Shown here: piece after piece, positions 22,524-30,828 of the stretch
How positions within the stretch are numbered: the first letter of the stretch is position 1
Layout of the letters: every line of letters begins with the position of its first letter
From: Ectobius pallidus
Taxonomy: Eukaryota > Arthropoda > Insecta > Blattodea > Ectobiidae
Direction of reading: 5' to 3'
Assembly (NCBI GenBank): GCA_964059195.1
Contig: CAXKWD010000003.1
Coordinates: 193,278,174 to 193,342,173 of the forward strand
DNA: 64,000 nucleotides
Made by a program: the position numbers and the translations under genes
Notes under the pieces: model-generated
Databases searched by the model: none
Seen by the model: only the letters and a program-made list of their open reading frames with translations
What the model was told of the DNA's origin: nothing

Positions 22524-22870
22524 ATCTCTGCTTATCTCTACTTGTCAATTTAACTCAAAGCAAAAACAAAAATTGTGTTTGAATTGTTATCCATTGGCCT
22601 TCATGGCTTGAATGGTAAGCTGTGTCTTAGGGCAACTTGTGTATTCAAGCAGCTTCATTTTTATAATAAATGATTTCCTCCTCAAGTTTTTAGACAGCAA
22701 TATATGGAAACGGTAAATGTAATTGGTTCTTATTAACATACGAACTCAACAATTGTCGATTAATATCACAGTATTTGTAGGACATCTGCAGTAGACAGTT
22801 GTGTTGAGAAACTTGTGTTTGGACAATGAATGAGAACTGTCTGAAATATTCAAGTTAAACAGCAAGTTTT
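22524..22870 (+). other. Probable 3' UTR of the R2-type retrotransposon
   Basis: After the stop codon the sequence runs without coding potential into the right flank of the pogo-like host element. No poly(A) tail or clear target-site duplication was found, so the 3' boundary is unresolved. A-rich AAAGCAAAAACAAAAATTG at about 22558 is one candidate end, but transcription-like sequence seems to continue. Confidence 0.35.
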
Positions 22871-23187
22871 AGGCTGAAAGTATCAAATTTGCAGAAGAAC
22901 ACGGTAACAGAGCACTGGACGAAAATTTACAGTGTCTTGAGTCACTAAGTGTATTGGTAAAGAAGTGTTTATGCAACACCTGTCAATTGTCATATGTGCG
23001 ATACAATCAATATATTAATTAATCATGACCGCTACATCAATACATAGGTTATCAATCGATAGCTGATGCATCTTTTAATACGTGTTTCTTTCACTGAAAT
23101 TTTTCCCTCGCATGAAGGATGCATCTTAGTTTTTTGTTATAAAAATCTGGGGGAAAAAGTGCCTTTATTATGCTGGTAAATACGGTA

Positions 23188-23530
23188 CTTGTTGCACATT
23201 CTATTCTTGGTTATGGGTGCATTTGTTGCAAAAACAGAAAATGTTTTGCAATCAAGAAAAGGTTTATGAATTGAATTGCATTGGTATATTGGCATTTCTA
23301 CACACGTTTTGGTAAATGCATCACCATGGAAGAACATCCTACTGTTGGTACCATCAGTTCAAAGAACTGTTTCTGTGCTTAAAAAGAAAAGCACAGGATA
23401 GCCATTTGAATAGTGGCTGCCCTGTTGATAAAATTCTTAATTTGTATAAGTAGTTAAGTATCATAATTTCAAAAAAAGTGTAAATACTGAAGTTGTCATC
23501 AGCTTAATGTCACAATTGTTACAATTACAG
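23188..23530. other. XPO7 intron, nothing recognised
   Basis: Intron between the pogo-like element and the exon at 23531. No feature is supported apart from the acceptor AATTACAG at the end. Confidence 0.5.
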
Positions 23531-23724
23531 GGAAGGTTTGGAAGACCCCCTTGACGACCTAGGAATGGTGCAACAACAGCTAGAGCAGTTATCTGTAATT
23601 GGCCGTTGTGAGTACCAAAAAACTTGTACATTACTAGTGCAGCTGTTTGACCAGGCTGCTCGAGCGTACCAGGAACTCATGACTAGTCCCAATGCTCAAC
23701 AGATAGACATCACGATACAGGAAG
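23531..23724 (+). CDS. XPO7: Exportin-7 exon 3 of 8 in window
   Basis: A 194-base exon whose first base completes the arginine codon split with exon 2. It then reads [20 protein letters not shown] and [20 protein letters not shown], ending ITIQE plus the first base of a glycine codon (phase 1). It matches exportin-7 throughout. The acceptor is TTACAG and the donor GTATGT. The preceding intron is 13.0 kb and filled with transposons, including the R2-type element. Confidence 0.96.
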
Positions 23725-23988
23725 GTATGTTGCCACCTAACACAGATATGCTTTAGAGGGATGGAGTAAAAGTCATGGAAACATTATGTTTTGAATATGT
23801 GGGATTATTTTGGAAGGTTTTGGAATATACAAATGAAAGGTTAGGTATGGAATGTATGTATGATGGAGTTTATGGGTGCTAGATGTAGGATAGAGTAGGG
23901 AGCAACCCATCAACATAATTAAATTCACTTGGAATGGGAAGACACAATGAAGTGGAACTATTAATACATAATATCTTGGAGAACAAAT

Positions 23989-24245
23989 AATAATGAATGT
24001 AAGTGATTACTCACAGTGGATCTCTATACTTCCAAAACGGCATGACTTTTGTCCTTTCCTTTCGTCCTTCCTCAGGTGTAACGTGTCTCAACCTCGACTG
24101 CCAGGGCTATCTGGCAACCTGCTCATCTCATCAGATAGCCCCGGCAGTCGAGGTTGAGACACGTTACACCTGAGGAAGGCCGAAAGGTCGTGCTGTTTTG
24201 GAAGCGTAGAGATCCACTATGAGTAATCACTTACATTCATTATTA
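23989..24245. repeat. Long hairpin, arms about 118 bp
   Basis: A near-perfect palindrome. AATAATGAATGTAAGTGATT starts the left arm, and the right arm ends AATCACTTACATTCATTATT. Matching inner blocks include AGGTGTAACGTGTCTCAACC and its complement, with a short loop around GCAACCTGCTCATC. TTATCTTGGAGAACA-like strings flank it at about 23973 and 24291. It could be a fold-back MITE or two retroelement ends joined head to head. Confidence 0.8.
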
Positions 24246-24556
24246 GTATACTAGGTCAGTGGAAAGAAAAAGGACCTATGATGATTAATTTATCTTGGAG
24301 AACACTCACTACTGCAATACAGTAGTTGGAAACATGAAAGCATGCATAACACCCTCAAAGTTCGGTAGGGACTTCCACCAGCTCCAAGAAAAAGCTATTC
24401 TGACATAAGAACACTGTCCTCATTTTGTCACAGCAGCTGACTGACAACTTAATCCCTCTGTGCTTATAAAAATGCAATCAAATTACATGTCAATTGTCAT
24501 GACTTATGCCCCATCCCTTGTAAAGTAAACATTACAAAACATATTGCACAAGCTTT
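24246..24556. other. Intron spacer, nothing recognised
   Basis: No supported feature between the hairpin and the following fold-back MITE. Confidence 0.4.
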
Positions 24557-24806
24557 CTTATATCTGTGGCTTGGTTCTAAAAGGGCTAATGTCAATTTCT
24601 TGCAAAAATGAGATTTATGCATTATTTAGCTAGTCTAATCTTGATCTTTCGTACACTAAAAGTTCCAGTGTCTGTTGCTATTAATAGACGTAATACAGAA
24701 ACCTTAGAGGCCAATGTTGGAAGTTCTCAACAAAAAATGTTACTTCAGTTATCTCAAAAGCAAGTTTTATGACATTGGCCGTCTTAGAACCAAGCCACAG
24801 ATATAC
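24557..24806. mobile_element. Small fold-back MITE, about 250 bp
   Basis: The left end ATATCTGTGGCTTGGTTCTA and the right end, reverse-complemented, show ATATCTGTGGCTTGGTTCTA, followed on both sides by an AA/AG-GG(G/C)C(T/C)AATGTCA block. The interior is AT-rich. The TIRs are about 30 bp. The superfamily and TSD are not clear. Confidence 0.7.
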
Positions 24807-24847
24807 ATTATATTCTATGGAGATGTTTGATAGATAAGATGTCATAA

Positions 24848-24895
24848 AAAAAGTATTATTATTATTATTATTAATTTATTTATTTATTTAAACTT
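24848..24895. repeat. ATT/TTTA simple repeat
   Basis: A short run of ATT units followed by TTTA units. It is a microsatellite with no other signal. Confidence 0.8.
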
Positions 24896-25059
24896 TATCT
24901 TTGATATTTTTAGCAAGATACTTAGGATCAGAAGTTTTGAAATTAACATTCTTATCAAAATCATTAAGTCACATATTGTCAAAAGCCAATATTGTGAAAA
25001 AAATCTATTGTTAATGATATATAAATCCTACTGTTCCATATTGCAAGCATATCTACTCT

Positions 25060-25370
25060 TATACAATTCAACGGCCCTAAATAGCGTGCTTGCTCGCTCG
25101 CCCGCTTCGTGAGACATCGGGTATACTCGGCGATGTTCATCTCTCGCAGTGTAAACTTTCATGACGACTACAAAATTAGGAAAATTGTTTGCTTATTATG
25201 TAACGCCTAAGTGAAATGAACACAATGAACAATTATTCTAATTTTATTTTTACTTACAATTTTCATAGCTCTGAACCACAAACATTTTTAATAATCTACC
25301 AGTGTAAATTTCTTTAAAATCCTGGAGTCAATGAATAATGGCGGGCGAAGCCGGGGGCAACAGCTGTAAA
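25060..25370 (+). mobile_element. Possible decayed Helitron 3' end
   Basis: GGCGGGCGAAGCCGGGGGCA at about 25340-25359, then ACAGCTGT, aligns with the clear Helitron 3' terminus at 27252-27279 but has lost the hairpin complementarity and the CTAG end. It may be an older or truncated Helitron-like copy. The 5' side near 25075-25110 contains GC-rich TGCTTGCTCGCTCGCCCGCT and has no obvious role. Confidence 0.3.
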
Positions 25371-26147
25371 ATATTGATGGTTTAACTCTTGAAATATCGC
25401 TGATAATAATAATCCAAACAAACCATTCCTTCCCTTGAAACATTATATAATTTCTGAAAATTACACTGAATTGATCAAATAAAATTCACATCATATTCAT
25501 GTCAATAAACAGTTGAGAAACAATACGTATTATGTGTTCATAGGTTCCTTTGGAACTGCATAATCGATTCTGATATAGTTTTCCCAGGGGGCGCTTTCAT
25601 ATCATGGAATGTACTCTAAAGCAGGAATCTTAGCTGTTTCATTAATTATTAATGGCTTATGCCTGTTGCTCACGGTCAAATTTTTCTTTCAATTTATTAC
25701 ACAACTATCACTTTTCAACAAATTGGTATTGCTAACGATCAAATTCGCCTTTTGGCAAACGTTTGGTTATTCGCGTCGGCATATAGGTCATGTTCTTATT
25801 CTAGCAAATAAGCTGTCAAAAGGCTGTCAAATGCCAATCAGCGCAACGAACGTGAACAGCCCGCGCCCCGGGCGGTATTGTGGAGAACTTGCTGTCTGCA
25901 AGCCAAAAGATTGCAGTGCAGCCATTTTCCTTGCTCATATATTCTTCTTTTCCTAGCGTAGCAACTACATCAAAATAGCATGGGTATATACCTGTGTAGA
26001 TATCGTTATTCCAAACGGATTAGTATAAAAATCATGACGAGAACACGACTTGTTGCCATACAAAAACGAAATGAAAATTCGAAGCGGGATGGCATAGGAG
26101 CCGTTTTGTATATGCACGATTCACGCTTGCTTCCATCATTTCTTCAT

Positions 26148-26215
26148 AGCCTCGTGGCAGGATGCTAGACCGTGGTGCTAGAGGTCTCGGGTTCGATTCT
26201 TGGTGAAGTAATTTT
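26148..26215 (+). mobile_element. tRNA-like SINE head or tRNA pseudogene
   Basis: GCCTCGTGGCAGGATGCTAG resembles a pol III A-box region. Further on, CGGGTTCGATTCTTGG matches a B box at tRNA spacing, followed by a run of eight or more T residues as terminator. A complete cloverleaf with a matched acceptor stem is not evident, so I prefer a SINE head or pseudogene to a functional tRNA. Confidence 0.4.
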
Positions 26216-26569
26216 TTTTTCTTTCATAATTATTTTAAATGATCATAAACAATGTATGATTTTAATATTTCAAAGCTTCACGCATTGTTTGCTTTCTTTT
26301 ATATGAAAAATTCAAATACACAGGGCAAAGGAAACAACAGGATGTGAAATTTATAAAATTACAATAATAATTATAAATAGCTAAAGTATTAATGTTCGGC
26401 AGATTTAAAGGACAACTTTAATAAAATCATGGCAAAAACCAAATATAAGGTGCATCGTCGCATGAGAAATAGCCCTCCCCCAGCGAAGCACTTTCTTTTA
26501 TACCACGATCTAGCGAATTCTTCGAGGATACACAGGCTGACAAACTGTTGGGTACAAGGCAAACCTGTG

Positions 26570-26700
26570 GGAACTCTCGAATTTTTTATATTTGGTACAA
26601 GGGGCACTCTCGAATTTTTAATATTAGGTACAAGGGACACACTCACAGTTTTAATATTTTTTTACAAGGGGCACTTCCGCATTTTTAATATTTGGTATGG
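26570..26700. repeat. About 35 bp minisatellite, roughly four units
   Basis: Units of the form GGTACAAGGGGCACTCTCGA then ATTTTTAATATT recur about four times with substitutions. The frames on both strands that show repeated peptides (LVPNIKNSRVP and GTLEF) are by-products of the repeat. Confidence 0.75.
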
Positions 26701-27251
26701 TCGGGAGTGTCGGCGACAATATACAAGGATAGTTTGTCGCCATGCTGCGCGGAGAAACAAAATGTGAATATCGAGTGGGCGGAGCTTAAACCGCACGTTA
26801 TATTTGTCTTTCGTAAATATCATAACACTGAAATAAATTAGTTTTGTAAATTATCTTAATAATGTGATCTTGTCCCATCCCAATTAATCTGGATAATTGT
26901 TGTCTTTTAATGTAAACGATACAACAAACTACCATTTCCAGCAGAGTATGAGTAGCTGAAACTTTAGAGTACAGGAGTCTACCACTAGGTGGCAGGGTAA
27001 TACTACGATGTTGCGAAATTTAGTACACAGAGGGAGAATCATTTGCTAGTATCCATTTGATGACTCATTTTACCGTTAGCAAAGGTGGTTTTGTTTAAAC
27101 GTTTGCTTAAATTTGTTGTACAATAAATTTAACGAAACAATTTGACCGTGAGCAACAGGCATTATTAATTAATGATTCGCGTGCAAGTGTTAATAAATAT
27201 AATGCTTTAATAGTTATTATATTCTTAATTTTTAATTTTTAAATTAATTAT

Positions 27252-27279
27252 CGTGGGCGAAGCCACGGGCACCTGCTAG
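27252..27279 (+). mobile_element. Helitron 3' terminus
   Basis: CGTGGGCGAAGCCACG forms a 5 bp stem (CGTGG/CCACG) with a hexaloop, followed 8 bases later by CTAG at 27276-27279 and then T. A subterminal hairpin plus CTRR ending is the recognised Helitron 3' signature, with insertion between A and T. The 5' TC end and any Rep/helicase sequence were not found, so the element length is unknown and it is presumably non-autonomous. Confidence 0.7.
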
Positions 27280-27378
27280 TTATGTACATGTTAAGAGGAA
27301 ATAGAAAATGAGGAGTTGGCTGGAAGATGGGCATAATTTGAAATTTATAGATTTCAGATAAGAAGAAAAACTACTTAT

Positions 27379-28288
27379 GCCTGTTGCTCACGGTCAAAAT
27401 TTTCGTTAAATTTATTGCACAACTAATTTTGTCAAGCACGTTGTCAAACGCGTCCCTTGTCAACGATCAAATGATTCACGAAATTCGAATTATGTTCCCT
27501 CTAGTGGGTAAATTTCACACCACCATTGATTTACCCTGCCACCTGGTGTTAAATTCTTGTAATCCATCTTAACCTCCCACCTGGTGGCTGATTCTTGAAC
27601 TGGACTCTGTGTACTAAAGTGAAAAATTTGTTTAGTATGCTTCCAGTAAAGAAATCGGGGCTTATAATTGCTGTTGCTGCAATTCTTGCTTGTGTAGCAA
27701 TTAAAAAAAGAAAAGAAAAACTAGGAAGAGTTGGACATGTGAATGGATTATGAGAAGAAGCCAAGGAAGAGGGGTATTGTCTCTTGTGCAGACAGAATTG
27801 AGGTTAGAGGACCCCAATTCATACAATAATTTCTTGAGAATGGGGGAAAGCACTTTACCACGGCTGCAATTTTACTTTCTGCTTCCCTTCGCGCGTTCCG
27901 ATTATGGTAGAGAGGCATCTTGACCTCATACAAACAGGGGTTCTTCTGGTATTCGTCTAGCAAGACGCATATCGCTTCCTTAGTCCAACCTGCACCAGCC
28001 ATTTTGGAAGAGCATGCAGGAGGCTTCGCTTTCCTCAGTTACGGGCAGATGGAGCGGAAGTTGTGCTAGACGCTGATTTGGCGCGGGTGTTCACGTTCGT
28101 TGCGCTGATTGGCTTTTGACAGCCTTTTGACAGCTTATTTGCTAGAATTAGAACAAGTCCTATATGCCGACGCGAATAACCAAACGCTTGCCAAAAGGCG
28201 AATTTGATCGTTAGCAATACCAATTTGTTGAAAAGTGATAGTTGTGCAATAAATTTAAAGAAAAATTTGACCGTGAGCAACAGGCATT
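27379..28288. mobile_element. TIR element bounded by ATGCCTGTTGCTCACGGTC, copy Y
   Basis: The left end ATGCCTGTTGCTCACGGTCA and right end TGACCGTGAGCAACAGGCAT face each other as TIRs. About 210 bp at the right end (28075-28288) is an inverted copy of 25658-25870 from copy X, including GACAGCCTTTTGACAGCTTA and GCGCTGATTGGCTTTTGAC. The short open frames here have no recognisable domain. Alternatively 25658-28288 is one composite element. Confidence 0.5.
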
Positions 28289-28299
28289 AGAAATTATAA

Positions 28300-28872
28300 A
28301 TTCTCACAAAGAAAAATTTAGATACGCCAAGAAGAAACATAAAATTGTCAAATTCTCAAATAAGAGTATTTATAAAAAAAATTTAAAATTTTGAATTGTC
28401 CCCTTATTCCATGGAATCAGATATTTTTAAAATAAAAAATCTGATGTGATACTCACATAACTTCCTCTGCCCAATAAAAGTTAGCAGTGTGCACATATCC
28501 TTGTACAGAATCGCAAGACACAGTTTTACGCTAATTATGCTATAAATACCTTATAGCCCCTTCTTTGAATATTATATATTGAAGATTATATTGAATATTG
28601 AATATTGAATATTATATATTATATATTGAATATTATATATATATTAATCAGACTTTAATAGTATCATTTCATCTCCAATTTCATGGCTTTCCCATTTCTG
28701 GAAGAGAGATTTATCTTCAGCTTCCTGGAGCCATTTCAAGGTCTTTGTTGCAGTAGAAAATAAACAGCTTTTGGTAGCAGGTTACCTTCATTGTTTTGAA
28801 AACATGTTAAAGAAAATGTTACTCTAGTAAAGTTACCTTAGTATTGTTAGATCATAATTTTGATATTTGTAA
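28300..28872. other. AT-rich intron with ATATTGA simple repeat
   Basis: At about 28568-28645 there is an impure (TATTGAATAT)n tract. Otherwise nothing is recognised. Confidence 0.6.
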
Positions 28873-28934
28873 TACGAGGGTCATTCAATAATTAGAGAGA
28901 CAACTTACCTGGAGAAAAATCCGTTTATTTATAC

Positions 28935-30633
28935 GATATGATATGATATGATATTTATTGTACTAAGAAAAATTACAAAAGAGTCTACCGGATTCGACGT
29001 TTGTCGTTCTACCGGTAGACATCTCGAAACACAGTTATACATTTTTCATGGAAGTGTGTGTGTAAACAATAAAGCTAAGTTCGTATGTCTTTTTTCTGTT
29101 CACATCTTGTAACCATTTTATATTCTTATTACTCTTGCCTAAGCCATCAAAGTCAATAAAGAAATAAGCTGCATTATTATGGGATGCAAAAACAATGCAA
29201 ACACAATGAACCGGTTTTCCAAATAAACATTATCATACTGATATCATATATATCTGAAAATTAGCCTTTTTGTCAATACTCCGAGTCATTAAGCATAGCG
29301 CACTGAATCGATTTACTTTACATTACACACGCTATTGACATTAGCTAGCACTTTTTTATTTTATTTATTTATTTAATTTTCCGGGCTGTGTTCGCACTGA
29401 ATGATGTACACTGATCATTCCCCATTATTGAAACAGGACGAAAGATATAATTTTACTGCTTTAGCTTATCTCCCTGCTTACTGACGATTAGTAACCAAGT
29501 TAAAAGATTGCAAACGACGTCTGGTTCTCGTTCCGATGCCTGTTGCTTTGTCTGCATTTTCTTCTCCCGCACTCGCCGTATCAATCTTCGTCCATGGATC
29601 CTCAGCTGTTCTCACGTTCATTCGTGTTATCTTCGCTTCTACGTCATCTGATCGTGTCTGCGTCATCACCTGGGATGGTTTATGAGCTATTTTTCCCCTA
29701 CGAGGCGACGTCACAACTCTGGCGTCGTTTTCTTCCGACCCGTCCACGCGCAGGCTGGCTGCCCCTTCTTCACAAATCTGCTGACGCTTTTCCTGTTTGC
29801 TGCCACATAATCCACTTTTGTCTTCGAGCTTGACTCCATCCACGTACAATTCCAGGTTCTGGATGATAACCTTTTTTCCAGCTTTTCTTAATTCTTTCAT
29901 TTGTTGTACCAGTTGTCTCCTGATGCATCTTTCCTGTTCTGATAGGTCTTTATTGATGTAAATATTCGTACCCCTTAATTTAGGTGCCATCTTCAATGTT
30001 ATGTGAACGACTTGTTTCGTGGCAAATCGCGCGACTATCATTCGTTTGCCCTTCCTATTACCAATCCGATAGGCCTCGATAATTTCCCAGCCCTGTAATT
30101 CAGGACCCTCCAGTTTTTTCTCTAAAATTTCCGTAATCTCCATTCTAGGCGTGATACCTTTTCTCTCTTCTATCCCCGTGAAAACTAAATTAAATTCTCG
30201 ATTTTTCTTCTCTAATCTTTGTATCCTGCTCTTCAGTTCTTCCAATTCCTTCTTCATATACTTGATCTCTTCTCGGATCTCCTGCTTTACTTCTTTCGTC
30301 GTCACACTAATTTTGTTACTCAATCGCTCTTCCAAGCCATCTAATCTTCTAAATATCTCTTCGAAGCTACCCTGTCTGCCTGGTCCCGGGTTCATTTCAA
30401 TTCCGCCTATCACCAGAAGGGCAATAGTGATGATTGAGTATATCAATGCATTAGGGGTGTTTTCTTTGTTTATTTGCTTCTTCAACCCCGTCTTCTTTTT
30501 ATTCACAAAACACCCGATTCTGGCTCTGTAAACTGCTATTTCCAGTCCCATTGTCCCTTATGTCACTTTTACACAAATCTTCCGGAGCTCAGTCCACACA
30601 CGTCTTCCCCCAACTGTTGCTTACTTAGTACTC
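28935..30633 (-). mobile_element. ORF1-only LINE (HAL1-like), with TSD and ATATC tail
   Basis: The insertion interrupts the mariner and is flanked by TTATTTATAC (28925-28934 and 30634-30643). On the minus strand it has an 82-base leader, one 357-codon ORF, about 0.5 kb of non-coding 3' sequence and an (ATATC)n tail. No reverse transcriptase or endonuclease follows ORF1. This is a complete-looking ORF1-only retroelement, comparable in layout to mammalian HAL1. An internally deleted copy of a two-ORF LINE is the alternative. Confidence 0.85.
29478..30551 (-). CDS. LINE ORF1 RNA-binding protein with 2A-like motif
   Basis: The 357-residue protein begins MGLEIAVYRARIGCF. Residues about 35-57 form a hydrophobic stretch running into ALLVIGGIEMNPGP, a 2A-type ribosome-skipping signature (GIExNPGP, with G in place of the usual D). 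A coiled-coil-like charged region follows at about 65-115. An RRM-like segment of the LINE ORF1 type comes next, with NLVFTGIEER, EAYRIGNRKGKRMIVARF and RGTNIYINKDLSEQERCIRR, and then a basic, low-complexity C-terminus. The frame is intact. ORF1 proteins coat LINE RNA. If 2A skipping works, a 56-residue N-terminal peptide would be released. Confidence 0.88.
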   Translation of the reverse strand: MGLEIAVYRARIGCFVNKKKTGLKKQINKENTPNALIYSIITIALLVIGGIEMNPGPGRQGSFEEIFRRLDGLEERLSNKISVTTKEVKQEIREEIKYMKKELEELKSRIQRLEKKNREFNLVFTGIEERKGITPRMEITEILEKKLEGPELQGWEIIEAYRIGNRKGKRMIVARFATKQVVHITLKMAPKLRGTNIYINKDLSEQERCIRRQLVQQMKELRKAGKKVIIQNLELYVDGVKLEDKSGLCGSKQEKRQQICEEGAASLRVDGSEENDARVVTSPRRGKIAHKPSQVMTQTRSDDVEAKITRMNVRTAEDPWTKIDTASAGEENADKATGIGTRTRRRLQSFNLVTNRQ

Positions 30634-30828
30634 TTATTTATACAAAACAAGACTTTTCCTACTTTTCAACATAATCCCCATCAACATTTATGCACTTGTC
30701 CTAACAGGTTACTAGTTTTTTTATACTAGCCGCAAAGAACTCTTTGTCTTGGTGTCGGAGCCAATTTCCCCGAACTTTCTTGACATCCTCGTTATCATGG
30801 AACTTCTTCCCACGTAATGCCTCCTTTA

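Larger units (their letters stand above)
19127..23185. mobile_element. pogo-like element, 4.1 kb, carrying an R2-type retrotransposon
   Basis: The left end is CCATATTTACTCACATAATG and the right end reverse-complements to CCGTATTTACCAGCATAATA. TA lies at 19125-19126 and 23186-23187. Sub-terminal CCCCCTGG and CCCCCAGA stretches also correspond. Most of the interior is the R2-type retrotransposon. Just left of the right TIR, near 22870-22910, one frame gives AESIKFAEEHGNRA, which resembles the N-terminal helix-turn-helix of pogo/Tigger-type transposases, hence the assignment. Confidence 0.65.
25656..27168. mobile_element. TIR element bounded by ATGCCTGTTGCTCACGGTC, copy X
   Basis: The left terminus ATGCCTGTTGCTCACGGTCA lies at about 25658 and the inverted TGACCGTGAGCAACAGGCAT at about 27144-27163. 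Both continue inward into AT-rich AAATTTATTG-like sequence. ATTAATTAT-like sequence flanks both ends. The interior includes a tRNA-like stretch and a 35 bp minisatellite. A second pair with the same termini lies at about 27379-28288. The family is not identified, and the boundaries assume these outer pairs belong together. Confidence 0.45.

Noticed and set aside
24060..24190. Hammerhead ribozyme in the long hairpin (CTGATGAGATGAG)
   Set aside because: No GAAA at the required position after a stem II; the motif is part of the palindrome loop.
26148..26215. Functional tRNA gene
   Set aside because: A- and B-box-like sequences are present, but I could not draw a matched acceptor stem and anticodon arm. 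A SINE head or pseudogene is more likely.
29543..30674. Plus-strand open frames at 29543, 30151 and 30474
   Set aside because: They are antisense to the intact minus-strand LINE ORF1 and lack domains.
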